NCBI GenBank assembly: GCA_947489705.1
Contig: CANLEQ010000012.1
Span: 45,006 to 109,005 of the forward strand
From: an uncultured Paracoccaceae bacterium
Lineage (GTDB): Bacteria; Pseudomonadota; Alphaproteobacteria; Rhodobacterales; Rhodobacteraceae
DNA: 64,000 nucleotides
Reading direction: 5' to 3'
Position numbers and translations under genes: made by a program
Part shown: piece by piece, positions 34,625 to 45,342 of the stretch
How the letters are laid out: each line of letters opens with the position of its first letter
How positions within the stretch are numbered: the first letter of the stretch is position 1
The notes under the pieces: model-generated
The model's database searches: none
What the model saw: the letters and a program-made list of their open reading frames with translations, nothing else
Told to the model about the DNA's origin: nothing

Positions 34625-35191
34625 ATGCTTACCAAAACCCTACTGGCCAGTGCGGCCCTCATCGTCACCGGCAGCCTTGCGCAGGCGCAGGACAATCCCA
34701 TGGTCGGCGGGGCCGAGATGATGCCCGACCGCACCATCGTCGAGAATGCGAGCGAGGCGGAGAACCTCACCACGCTGGTCTCGCTGGTGTCGCAGGCGGG
34801 GCTGGCCGAGACGCTGTCGGGCGAGGGTCCGTTCACGGTCTTCGCGCCGACCAACGCGGCGTTCGACCGGATCACCGACGAATCGATGGAGGCGCTGGCC
34901 AACAATCCCGACCAGCTGTCGCAGATCCTGACCTGCCACGTGGTCGCGGCCAATGCGAACTCGACCGCCATCATGGGCATGATCGCCGACGATGGCGGGC
35001 GTCACCCGGTGCCGACGGTCGGCGGATGCGAGCTCGTCGCCTATATGGACGGCGATACGCTGATGCTGGAAGACGAGAACGGCCGCACGGCGTCGGTCAT
35101 CCAGGCCGACGTGACCCAGTCGAACGGCGTGGTCCACGTCATCGACCGCGTGCTGCTTCCCGAAGGGCAGGGCGAAGCCGAGGGGATGTAG
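34625..35191 (+). CDS. Secreted fasciclin-domain protein
   Basis: A 188-residue protein with a signal peptide (cleavage near LAQAQD) and one fasciclin (FAS1) domain at about residues 40-180: VSLVSQAGLAETLSGEGPFT, VFAPTNAAFDRI and NGVVHVIDRVLLP are the standard H1 and H2 stretches. FAS1 proteins act outside the cytoplasm in adhesion or as small secreted antigens. GGGAGA precedes the ATG at 34625; an upstream in-frame ATG at 34598 would add a charged tail before the signal peptide. A hairpin follows the gene. Confidence 0.9.
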   Translation: MLTKTLLASAALIVTGSLAQAQDNPMVGGAEMMPDRTIVENASEAENLTTLVSLVSQAGLAETLSGEGPFTVFAPTNAAFDRITDESMEALANNPDQLSQILTCHVVAANANSTAIMGMIADDGGRHPVPTVGGCELVAYMDGDTLMLEDENGRTASVIQADVTQSNGVVHVIDRVLLPEGQGEAEGM

Positions 35192-35213
35192 TTTCTGACT
35201 TACATGAATTGGT

Positions 35214-35235
35214 TGGGCCGCCTTTGGGCGGCCCA
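35214..35235 (+). terminator. Hairpin terminator after the fasciclin gene
   Basis: TGGGCCGCC (35214-35222) pairs perfectly with GGCGGCCCA (35227-35235) around a TTTG loop, 22 bases after the stop. The T-tail is short (TTACAT), so efficiency is uncertain. It also marks the left edge of the AT-rich insert. Confidence 0.7.
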
Positions 35236-35324
35236 TTACATCCGAACCCATTCATTCAAATGGCTTTCTAAGCGCGATGTAGATAATTATCTATGGCGTG
35301 CTTAAAGTTTTTCGAAAGCTTCAA

Positions 35325-36095
35325 TCAGGGAATTCTGAGGCTTTCTACCGAAGAAAACGGAAGGAGGATATTTTGTCCTGTCTCTGCCTCTAGGACTAAG
35401 ATGCCCCAGCTCAAGGGAGTAATGTAGTATGCTTCAATTGTGCCAGTTTTCACGAATATTTGCGCCGGCTCTCCTGAGGTGATGCGGTTGTAGCGCATAA
35501 TACCTAGACAGAAAGCCATTATTAGAACGATAGAAATCAGTAGGCCAACGCCGGTCTCGCTTCGGAAGAATGACATATGATCCTCCTTCGTGCGGACAGT
35601 GTATGCAGACATTACTGCTGTTGTGCCCATAAACACGGAGAACGTAATCAAAACTGTGACTAACACTATTTCCATACGAAAGGGGCCTTCGTCGATGAGG
35701 GGGCCCCAAGCATAGAAATAGAAAAAGAATCCTAAAGCTAACAACGTTTGGGTCACTAAGACCGCTTTCCAGTGCTTGCCGGAAAGTGATCGGATCTTTG
35801 CACCCCTTAAACGACTTATTAATTCATGATGCACAGATATTTTATGCTTAGGACCTAAGTATAGCTTAAATACCAAGAAGAGATAAAAGGTGTATAAGCC
35901 TACGATAACAATTTTTGTCAGGGCGAACACAGCTGCTGAAAAAGCTACGGCGGTAGCTGTATTAGATGAGAAGTGAGCAAAGCTTACAGCGTCGAGATAC
36001 CGCCAAGTAATACCATCTAGTTGAAACACAATTCCGAAGACATGCGTTCCAAAGAACGCTAATCCACCTAAGAAGAGCTTCAGCAAGCGTACCAA
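35325..36095 (-). CDS. AT-rich orphan membrane protein, unknown function
   Basis: I do not recognise this 256-residue protein. It has about five hydrophobic helices (near 6-24, 46-78, 109-130, 142-165 and 183-203), a basic loop after the second (KHKISVHHELISRLRGAKIR) and a C-terminal ~50-residue domain ending LPFSSVESLRIP. The apparent start is a TTG at 36095 with no clear ribosome binding site, so the true start is uncertain. The DNA is far richer in A and T than both neighbours, with codons such as TTA, ATA and AGA that are rare elsewhere here. This points to recent transfer. Confidence 0.7.
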   Translation of the reverse strand: MVRLLKLFLGGLAFFGTHVFGIVFQLDGITWRYLDAVSFAHFSSNTATAVAFSAAVFALTKIVIVGLYTFYLFLVFKLYLGPKHKISVHHELISRLRGAKIRSLSGKHWKAVLVTQTLLALGFFFYFYAWGPLIDEGPFRMEIVLVTVLITFSVFMGTTAVMSAYTVRTKEDHMSFFRSETGVGLLISIVLIMAFCLGIMRYNRITSGEPAQIFVKTGTIEAYYITPLSWGILVLEAETGQNILLPFSSVESLRIP

Positions 36096-36138
36096 TTAAC
36101 TATTGATCGCAAGCGTAACTATCGATGAAAAGCGCGTA

Positions 36139-38091
<1,953 letters not shown>

Positions 38092-38246
38092 GGGGCTGCT
38101 CACCTTGTTTTTTGTGGTTTGGCGCGAGTTTCGCAATAAATGCCCCGAGGGGCAATGGCACGGCGCGGGTCCCGCCCCAACGACTGCGGACCCAAGCCGC
38201 GCCCCATGACTTGTGCCCCTGCGAACCAATTGAAAGAAAGTCTCAT

Positions 38247-39128
38247 ATGCGCATTCTCTTTACCGGCGGCACCGGCAAGGCCGGCAGACATGTCATTCCC
38301 TATCTGCTCGAACAGGGCCACCGCGTCACCAATCTGGACCTGCAACCGCTTGACGTGCCGGGGGTCGAGAACCTCCAGGCCGACATCACCGATCCGGGCC
38401 AGGTCTGGGGCGCGTTGACGCAGCCCTCGGACTGGGTGGATCTGAAAGCGCCGCGCGGCGTGCCGGCCTACGACGCGGTCGTGCATTTCGCGGCCGTTCC
38501 GCGCATCATGCTGAAGACCGACAACGAGACGTTCCGCGTCAACACGATGGGCACCTACAACGTGATCGAGGCGGCGCTGGGCCTGGGGATCAAGAAGGTG
38601 ATCTTCGCCTCGTCGGAGACGACCTACGGCATCTGCTTCGCCGACGGCGAGCGCAAGCCCGACTACGTGCCGGTCGACGAGGAGCATCCGACGCTGCCCG
38701 GCGACAGCTATGCGATGTCGAAGGTCTGCAACGAGGCGACCGCGCGGTCCTTCCAGCACCGAAGCGGCGCCGACATCTACGGGCTGCGGATCAATAACGT
38801 CATCGAACCGCATGAATACGAGGAAAAGTTTCCCGATTTCATCGAGGATCCGAGCCTGCGCCGGCGCAACATCTTCGCCTATATCGACGCCCGCGACCTG
38901 GGGCAGATGGTCGAATGCTGTTTGCGGACGGACGGGCTGGGCTATGAGGTCTTCAACGTCGCGAATCCGAACCTGTCGGTCGACATCACGACGTCGCAGA
39001 TCATGGAGCGGTTCTATCAGGGGGTCGAGCAGCGCCGGGAGATGGAAGCGGACGAGACGTTCTACTGCATCGACAAGGCCAGGCGGCTGGTGGGCTTCGC
39101 GCCCGAGCACGACTGGCGCGCGGCGTGA
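38247..39128 (+). CDS. NAD-dependent epimerase/dehydratase family protein
   Basis: A 293-residue extended short-chain dehydrogenase. The cofactor motif is TGGTGKAGRHV at residues 6-16, Asp in NLDLQPLD favours NAD, and the active site is Ser-Ser in IFASSETTYG with Tyr-x3-Lys in DSYAMSKVCNE. It is of the sugar-nucleotide or uronate dehydrogenase type, but no substrate can be assigned. The ATG at 38247 gives the usual MRILFTGG start; it is divergent from parE. Confidence 0.88.
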   Translation: MRILFTGGTGKAGRHVIPYLLEQGHRVTNLDLQPLDVPGVENLQADITDPGQVWGALTQPSDWVDLKAPRGVPAYDAVVHFAAVPRIMLKTDNETFRVNTMGTYNVIEAALGLGIKKVIFASSETTYGICFADGERKPDYVPVDEEHPTLPGDSYAMSKVCNEATARSFQHRSGADIYGLRINNVIEPHEYEEKFPDFIEDPSLRRRNIFAYIDARDLGQMVECCLRTDGLGYEVFNVANPNLSVDITTSQIMERFYQGVEQRREMEADETFYCIDKARRLVGFAPEHDWRAA

Positions 39129-39173
39129 CCGCGTGATCTTGTCCCGGCCCGCGCGGCGGCGTAGGGCCGGGAC

Positions 39174-40535
39174 ATGACGTATCTTCAACATCTGGGACGG
39201 GTTCTGACGCTGGGGCTGCCGCTGGTCGGCAGCCACGTGGCGCAGATGAGCATCCAGCTGACCGATACGATCATGCTGGGGCGCTACGACGTCACGGTGC
39301 TGGCGGGGCAGGTGCTGGCCGGCACGCTGTTCTTCATCCTGCTGATCATCGGCTCGGGATTCGCCTTCGCGGTGACGCCGCTCGTGGCCGAGGCGGATGC
39401 CCGCGGCGACAGCGCCCCGGTGCGGCGGGCGACGCGGATGGCGTTGTGGCTCACCGGGGGGTTCGGGCTCGCCTGCCTGCCGCTGATGCTGTCGGCGGAG
39501 CCGCTGCTTCTGGCGCTGGGGCAGGATCCGGCCCTGGCCGATCTGGCGCGGCAATATCTCTGGATCCAGAGCTGGTCGATCCTGCCGGCGCTGGGCGTCA
39601 TGGTGGTCAAGTCGACGCTGGCCGGGGTCGGGCGCACGCAGCTCGTCTTCTGGGCGACGGTGCTGGCCGTATTGGTCAACATCGCGTGCAACTATGCGCT
39701 GATCTTCGGCAATTGGGGCGCGCCGGAACTGGGGATCCGCGGGGCGGCGATCGCCTCGCTCTTCTCGACGCTGGTCTCGTTCGCGGTGATGTGGATCTAT
39801 ACCGCGCGGGTGCTGGCCGAGCACCGGATCTTCGCGAAGTTCTGGAAACCCGACGGCGAGGCGCTGGTGCAGGTCTTTCGCCTGGGCTGGCCGATCGGGA
39901 TCACGCTCTTGGCCGAGGTGGGCCTCTTTTCGGCGTCGTCGGTGATGATGGGCTGGCTCGGGACCGTGCCGCTGGCCGCGCACGGCATCGCGCTGAACAT
40001 CGCGTCGCTGGTCTTCATGGTGCATCTGGGCTTTTCCAACGCGGCGACGATCCGGGCGGGCAACGCGATGGGGCGGGGCGACGGCGTGGCGCTCCGGCGC
40101 GGCGCGATCGTGGTCTGCGGCGTGTCGCTGGCCTTCGCGATCGTGATGATCTCGATCCTGCTGCTGATGCCCGAACCGCTGGTCGCGGCGTTCGTCGACC
40201 GGGACGATCCCGATTTCGGGGCGGTCATGGCGCTCGCCGTCACGCTGCTGGCGGCGGCGGCCCTGTTCCAGCTGGTCGACGCGGCGCAGGTGCTGGCGCT
40301 GGGCCTCTTGCGGGGGCTTCAGGACACGCGCGTGCCGATGATCTATGCGGTTCTGAGCTATTGGGGCGTGGGCCTTCCGGGGGCCTACCTGCTGGGCTTC
40401 CCGCTCGGCTTCGGCGGGGTGGGGATCTGGATGGGGCTGGCACTCGGCCTGGGGCTGGCCGGCGTGCTGATGAGCGCGCGGTTCGTGCGGCGCGGCGCCT
40501 ATTCGGTGGAACGGGCGAACGGGTCGGCCGGGTAG
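39174..40535 (+). CDS. MATE family multidrug efflux transporter
   Basis: A 453-residue membrane protein with twelve hydrophobic helices in two similar halves. Family marks are [20 protein letters not shown] at the start, [16 protein letters not shown] and [20 protein letters not shown] in the first half, and [20 protein letters not shown] in the second. NorM-type members export cationic drugs in exchange for Na+ or H+. Its last 37 bases overlap the end of truA on the other strand. Confidence 0.93.
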   Translation: MTYLQHLGRVLTLGLPLVGSHVAQMSIQLTDTIMLGRYDVTVLAGQVLAGTLFFILLIIGSGFAFAVTPLVAEADARGDSAPVRRATRMALWLTGGFGLACLPLMLSAEPLLLALGQDPALADLARQYLWIQSWSILPALGVMVVKSTLAGVGRTQLVFWATVLAVLVNIACNYALIFGNWGAPELGIRGAAIASLFSTLVSFAVMWIYTARVLAEHRIFAKFWKPDGEALVQVFRLGWPIGITLLAEVGLFSASSVMMGWLGTVPLAAHGIALNIASLVFMVHLGFSNAATIRAGNAMGRGDGVALRRGAIVVCGVSLAFAIVMISILLLMPEPLVAAFVDRDDPDFGAVMALAVTLLAAAALFQLVDAAQVLALGLLRGLQDTRVPMIYAVLSYWGVGLPGAYLLGFPLGFGGVGIWMGLALGLGLAGVLMSARFVRRGAYSVERANGSAG

Positions 40536-41278
40536 CCGACCGCCATCAGCGCCAGGCCTTCGGGCGGGGCCACGGGCCCGCAGGCCGTGCGGTCGCGCGC
40601 GGCCAGCACCTCGGCCACGCGTCCGGGCGGCCACGCGCCGCTGCCCACCCGTTCGAGCGAGCCCGCGAAGCTGCGCACCTGGCTGTGCAGGAACGAGCGC
40701 GCATCCACATGCAGGCGGATCTCCTGGCCCCAATCGTGCGAGACCTCTTCCACGTCCAGACGGTCGAGTGTCTTGACGGGCGAGCGGGCCTGGCAGAGGG
40801 CCGCGCGGAAGGTCGTGAAATCGTGCCGGCCCAGCAGGTGCCGCGCGCCGTCGCGCATCGCCTGCGCATCGAGCGGACGCTTGACGTGCCAGGCCTGCCC
40901 GCGGTCGAGCACCAGCGGGCCCCGGCGCGAGACGATGCGATAGAGATACCGGCGGGAGGTCGCGGTGAACCGCGCGTGCCAGTCGGAGGCCACGCGGGCG
41001 CAGGCGGTGATCGCCACCGGGGCGGGCTTGAGGTGGTGGTTCAGCGCCTCGCCAAGGCGGAACGGGTCCCAGTCGCGCGCGAGGTCGGCATGCGCCACCT
41101 GACCGCGCGCATGCACGCCCGCATCGGTGCGTCCGGCCCCGGCGATCGAGGCGAGGTCGGGTTCGAGCCGCGACAGAGCGATCTCGACCGCTTCCTGAAC
41201 GCTCGGCTGGTCGGCCTGCTTCTGCCACCCCGAGAACGGGGCGCCGTCATATTCGATCCTGAACGCGTATCTCGGCAT
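40499..41278 (-). CDS. truA: tRNA pseudouridine(38-40) synthase TruA
   Basis: TruA modifies uridines 38-40 of the anticodon arm of many tRNAs. The 259-residue protein has the catalytic Asp52 in [15 protein letters not shown], the start [18 protein letters not shown], and [24 protein letters not shown] and [18 protein letters not shown], all family marks. Length and order are normal. It is convergent with the MATE gene with 37 overlapping bases, so each C-terminus is coded opposite the other. Confidence 0.96.
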   Translation of the reverse strand: MPRYAFRIEYDGAPFSGWQKQADQPSVQEAVEIALSRLEPDLASIAGAGRTDAGVHARGQVAHADLARDWDPFRLGEALNHHLKPAPVAITACARVASDWHARFTATSRRYLYRIVSRRGPLVLDRGQAWHVKRPLDAQAMRDGARHLLGRHDFTTFRAALCQARSPVKTLDRLDVEEVSHDWGQEIRLHVDARSFLHSQVRSFAGSLERVGSGAWPPGRVAEVLAARDRTACGPVAPPEGLALMAVGYPADPFARSTE

Positions 41279-41384
41279 GGCCGGGGACGTAACGGCTGGC
41301 GCGGTAACGGGCAAGCGGCGCGGCACTGGAACCCGCGCGGGCGGGGGGTTATGTGGAGGACAGCCTGGAGCAGGGGACGGATAC

Positions 41385-42794
41385 GTGATCATCGGAGACA
41401 TTGCGGACGGGCTGACACGACAGGTCGAGCGCGCGGGCGGCATGGTGTCCGGCGCGTTCTTCGAGCCGGTGATCCGTCTGGGCGTCACGGGCCTGAGCCG
41501 GGCGGGCAAGACGGTCTTCATCACGTCGCTGGTCGCGAACCTCATGAACCGCGCGCGGATGGGCGGGCTCAGGGCGGCGACGGACGGATCGATCCGGGCG
41601 GCCTATCTGCAGCCGCAGCCCGACGACACGTTGCCGCGCTTCGACTACGAGACCCATCTGGCGGCCCTGACCGGACCCGTGCCGCACTGGCCCGAGAGCA
41701 CGCGGGCGATTTCGGAGCTGCGCCTGTCGCTCAGGGTGCAGCCCACCGGACTCATCGCGGGGATGCGGGGCGCGCGCAACGTGCATCTCGACATCGTGGA
41801 TTACCCGGGCGAGTGGCTGCTCGATCTGGGGCTCATGGAGAAGGATTACGCGCAATGGGCGGCCGAGACGCTCGAGCGCATCCGCGAGCGACCGCAGGCG
41901 AGGGAATTCCTCAGGCTGCTCGACGGCACCGACCCCGCGGCTGCGCTCGACGAGCCGCAGGCGCAACGTCTCGCCGCCGCCTTCACGCAGTACCTCGTGA
42001 CGGCGCGCGAGGACGGGTTTTCCGATTGCACGCCGGGGCGGTTCCTGCTGCCCGGGGATCTCGCGGGCTCGCCGGTCCTGACCTTCGCGCCGTTGCCGCC
42101 CGGCGGCGGGCGCGGATCGCTGGGCCGGGAATTCGCGCGCCGCTACGACGCCTATCGCCGCGAGGTCGTGAAGCCGTTCTTTCGCGACCATTTCGCCCGG
42201 CTCGACCGGCAGGTCGTTCTGGTCGACGCGCTGGGCGCGATCCATGCGGGGCCGCCAGCGGTCGAGGACATGCGCCGCGCGATGGGCGACATCCTCGGGG
42301 CGTTCAAGCCGGGACGGAACAATTTCCTGACGCAGATCCTGCGCGGCCGGCGGGTGGAGCGGATCCTTTTTGCCGCGACGAAGGCCGATCACCTGCATCA
42401 CACCCAGCATGCCAAGCTGACCGCGATCATGGAGGCGCTTCTGGCAGACGCGCGGGCCCGCGCGGATTACGCAGGCGCCAAGACCGCCGCCATGTCGATC
42501 GCGGCCCTGCGGGCCACTACCGAGGATCGCGTGCCCCATCAGGGCGGGGAGCTCGACGTGGTGCGCGGCGTCCTGCTCGACAGCGGCAAACGGGCCGCGT
42601 TCCATCCCGGTGCGCTCCCCGAGGATCCCGCGCATCTGCTGGTGCCCGCGAGGAAGGGGGCGGAGGCCTGGCTCGACGAGGATTACGCCATCATGCGCTT
42701 CGCGCCGCAGCCGCTCAGCCTCAAGCCCGGGGAGGGGCCGCCGCATATCCGGCTGGACCGGGCGGCGGAATTCCTGATTGGGGACCGGGTCTGA
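41385..42794 (+). CDS. ycjX: YcjX-family P-loop protein
   Basis: A 469-residue GTPase-like protein. The P-loop is GLSRAGKT near residue 35, followed by [12 protein letters not shown], and the family marks [19 protein letters not shown] and [19 protein letters not shown]. In enterobacteria ycjX and ycjF form a stress-induced (phage shock or heat shock linked) pair, and the biochemical role is unknown. The start is GTG at 41385; the longer reading from 41277 overlaps the truA start codon and has no family match. ycjF follows. Confidence 0.88.
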   Translation: MIIGDIADGLTRQVERAGGMVSGAFFEPVIRLGVTGLSRAGKTVFITSLVANLMNRARMGGLRAATDGSIRAAYLQPQPDDTLPRFDYETHLAALTGPVPHWPESTRAISELRLSLRVQPTGLIAGMRGARNVHLDIVDYPGEWLLDLGLMEKDYAQWAAETLERIRERPQAREFLRLLDGTDPAAALDEPQAQRLAAAFTQYLVTAREDGFSDCTPGRFLLPGDLAGSPVLTFAPLPPGGGRGSLGREFARRYDAYRREVVKPFFRDHFARLDRQVVLVDALGAIHAGPPAVEDMRRAMGDILGAFKPGRNNFLTQILRGRRVERILFAATKADHLHHTQHAKLTAIMEALLADARARADYAGAKTAAMSIAALRATTEDRVPHQGGELDVVRGVLLDSGKRAAFHPGALPEDPAHLLVPARKGAEAWLDEDYAIMRFAPQPLSLKPGEGPPHIRLDRAAEFLIGDRV

Positions 42795-42881
42795 TGGGGT
42801 GCGAGGGGATCTGCCGCGCGCGGGGTGCGGCGTCGTGCCGTGAGTATTTCGGGACAGATGAAGCTCGGGGAGGAGCGCGTG

Positions 42882-43898
42882 ATGGCTGAGCGGCGCGGAC
42901 CGATCCTGATCGAGGACGAGATCGAGGGGCCGCGCGCCTCGCCGGGCGATGCCCCGCCCGTGCCCGACACGGTCGACCATGCGCCGCAGGGCCAGGCGAT
43001 GCGCACGATGGCGGCCCTGGCCGCGCGCCGGGGATCGCGGCTGGGGCGGTGGTTCTGGCGCGTGGCGGCCGCGCTCTTCGTGTTCATCCTGTCGATCGCC
43101 GCCTGGTCCGCGATAGATGCATTGCTGGCGGCCAATCCGGTCCTCGGCTGGATCGCGACGGTGCTGGTGTCGCTGTTCGTGCTGCTCTCGGTGCTCATCT
43201 GCCTGCGCGAGCTTGCGGCACTTGCCCGGCTGAGCCGGATGGGCGAAATCCACCGGCAGGCCGAGGCGGCGCTGGCGGGAGGCGGAGACCTCGCACAGGC
43301 CCGGGCGGTGGCCGGGCGGATCTCGGCGCTTTATGCCGGGCGCGAGGCGCTCAGCTGGGGGCGGACGCGGTTCGACGAGCGGCGCGGCGACGTGTTCGAC
43401 GCGGATGCCCTCTTCCATCTCGCGGAGGTCGAGCTTCTGGCGCCGCTCGACGCGGCGGCGCGGATCGAGGTGGAGGCCGCGGCGCGGCAGGTCGCGACGG
43501 TGACGGCCGTGGTTCCGCTGGCGCTCGCCGACGTGGCCGCGGCGCTGACGAGCAACCTGCGCATGATCCGGCGCATCGCCGAGATCTACGGGGGGCGGGC
43601 CGGAACGCTGGGCGCGTGGCGGCTGACCCGGGCGGTGATGACGCATCTGGTCGCGACGGGCGCCGTTGCGGTGGGCGACGACCTGATCGGCTCGGTCGCG
43701 GGCGGCTCGGTCCTGAGCCGGGTCAGCCGGCGCTTCGGCGAGGGGGTCGTCAACGGCGCGCTGACCGCGCGGGTCGGCATCGCCGCGATGGAGGTGTGTC
43801 GCCCCTTGCCCTTTGCCGCGCAGAGAAAGCCGCAGGTGCATACGTTGATCGCACGTGCCCTGAGCGGGCTGTTTCCGGGCGGAACGCGGGAGGGGTAA
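42882..43898 (+). CDS. ycjF: YcjF-family membrane protein (TIGR01620)
   Basis: A 338-residue protein of the YcjF/TIGR01620 group. After a hydrophilic N-terminus (RGPILIEDEIEGPRASP is typical) come two transmembrane helices at about residues 60-80 and 86-107. The rest is a DUF697-like helical region (VPLALADVAAALTSNLRMIR, TGAVAVGDDLIGSVAGGSVL). GGGGAGGAG precedes the ATG at 42882. It lies 87 bases after ycjX, so the two are probably one operon. Confidence 0.87.
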   Translation: MAERRGPILIEDEIEGPRASPGDAPPVPDTVDHAPQGQAMRTMAALAARRGSRLGRWFWRVAAALFVFILSIAAWSAIDALLAANPVLGWIATVLVSLFVLLSVLICLRELAALARLSRMGEIHRQAEAALAGGGDLAQARAVAGRISALYAGREALSWGRTRFDERRGDVFDADALFHLAEVELLAPLDAAARIEVEAAARQVATVTAVVPLALADVAAALTSNLRMIRRIAEIYGGRAGTLGAWRLTRAVMTHLVATGAVAVGDDLIGSVAGGSVLSRVSRRFGEGVVNGALTARVGIAAMEVCRPLPFAAQRKPQVHTLIARALSGLFPGGTREG

Positions 43899-43985
43899 CG
43901 AAAGCTTCGCATATCGCCCGTATATCCCGGAACCGGCGAGTACCCCGCGCTGTTGACGAAAGCCCCAATCAAGGATTGCCGCCCG

Positions 43986-45152
43986 GTGCCGGACACTTCC
44001 CATAACGAGCCGGCGCCGCTGACGCCCGAAGAGACGTTCCGCGCGGAGCACCTCAATCAATTGGTCAGGATAAGGCGGCATCTGCTTACGCTCGTCCTTT
44101 TTACGACAGTTCTTGCGTGCTTTTTCGCAAAGGATGTCATCCTGCCCATCATCCTGGGGCTAATGCTGGCCCTGACGCTCAGCCCGATCGTGCGCGGCGC
44201 GCGACGGATCGGCGTCCCGGCTCCGGTCAGCGCCGTGCTGCTCGTCGCGTCATTCGGGGTGGCCATCGTCGTGGGCGGCTATGCCGCGAGCGGACCTATC
44301 GGCAACTGGATCGCGCAGGCGCCGGAACTTGGCGAACAGGTCCAGGCCAAGCTTCGCGGGCTGACCGAGTCGGTCGAGAAGGTGAAGGAAGCGACCGAGG
44401 AAGTCGGCGACATCACCGAGGAGGCAGGCTCGGCCCGCGTGCAGCGGGTGGCGATCGAGCAACCGGGCATCCTGAACTCTGCGGTGAGCAATGCGGCGAG
44501 CGCCGGTACGACCCTGGCCGTTACGCTGGTTCTCGCGCTGTTCCTGCTGGCCTCGGGCGACATGTTCCGGATCAAGCTGGTCGAGGTGGCGCCGAAACTG
44601 AGCGACAAGAAGCGGGCGCTCAAGATAATGTACGGGGTGGAACGGGCGATCTCGCGATACCTTCTTACCATCACGCTGATCAACGCGGGCCTCGGGATCG
44701 TGGTCTGGTGCCTGATGATGGTGGCGGGATTGCCGAAAGCCTATGTCTGGGGTCTCGTCGCCTTCGTCTTCAATTTCCTGCCGTTCATCGGGGCGGTGGC
44801 CGGGGTAATCCTGGTGGCGTTGTTCTCGATCCTGACCTTCGACACGCTCGGGGCGGCGATCCTGCCGCCACTGCTTTATCTGACGGCGACGTCCATCGAG
44901 GGGCAGATCATCACGCCGTCGATCCTGGGGCGGAGGCTGGAGCTCAACACCGTGTCGGTCTTCGTCACCGTGGTGTTCTGGGGCTGGCTCTGGGGGATCG
45001 CGGGGGCGCTGATGGCGGTGCCGTTCCTGGTGATCGTCAAGGTCGTCTGCGACAACGTGCCGTCGATGTCGATGCTGGGCCATTTCCTCGGCTCGTCGGA
45101 CATGCGCGTCGTGGTGGACGAGCGCGAAGCGCCCGAGCCGCGCCCCGCCTGA
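43986..45152 (+). CDS. AI-2E family (PerM-type) transporter
   Basis: A membrane protein of 388 residues from the GTG at 43986, which follows AAGGA; a TTG at 43953 would give 399 residues and cannot be excluded. It has about eight hydrophobic helices. Family marks are FAKDVILPIILGLMLALTLSP, INAGLGIVVWCLMMVAGLPK and PPLLYLTATSIEGQIITPSI. A central hydrophilic insertion with TEEVGDITEEAG lies between helices 3 and 4. Members include putative AI-2 exporters and Na+/H+ antiporters; the cargo here is unknown. Confidence 0.87.
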   Translation: MPDTSHNEPAPLTPEETFRAEHLNQLVRIRRHLLTLVLFTTVLACFFAKDVILPIILGLMLALTLSPIVRGARRIGVPAPVSAVLLVASFGVAIVVGGYAASGPIGNWIAQAPELGEQVQAKLRGLTESVEKVKEATEEVGDITEEAGSARVQRVAIEQPGILNSAVSNAASAGTTLAVTLVLALFLLASGDMFRIKLVEVAPKLSDKKRALKIMYGVERAISRYLLTITLINAGLGIVVWCLMMVAGLPKAYVWGLVAFVFNFLPFIGAVAGVILVALFSILTFDTLGAAILPPLLYLTATSIEGQIITPSILGRRLELNTVSVFVTVVFWGWLWGIAGALMAVPFLVIVKVVCDNVPSMSMLGHFLGSSDMRVVVDEREAPEPRPA

Positions 45153-45342
45153 GCCGCGGATCCTTGCCGGCCGGACGCGCCCCGCCTATAAGGCGGGCGA
45201 TATGGGCCGTTTCGCAAATCTCATCCGAATTAGCGGCCCGGCTGCCTGATCCTGGTATCGGGCGGTCGGGACCATGGCGCGGGACGTCCGTCGCGCCGCC
45301 CTCATCCGTGACATCACCACCGACAGATCCGGGGATCTTCCC

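Noticed and set aside
38100..41228. A 1042-codon minus-strand frame over the epimerase, MATE and truA region
   Set aside because: Composed of Arg/Pro/His-rich low-information sequence antisense to clear genes, with no recognisable domain.
45153..45342. Riboswitch or T-box leader for ileS
   Set aside because: No specifier stem, T-box sequence or terminator with T-tract; only a 7-bp hairpin at 45181-45197.
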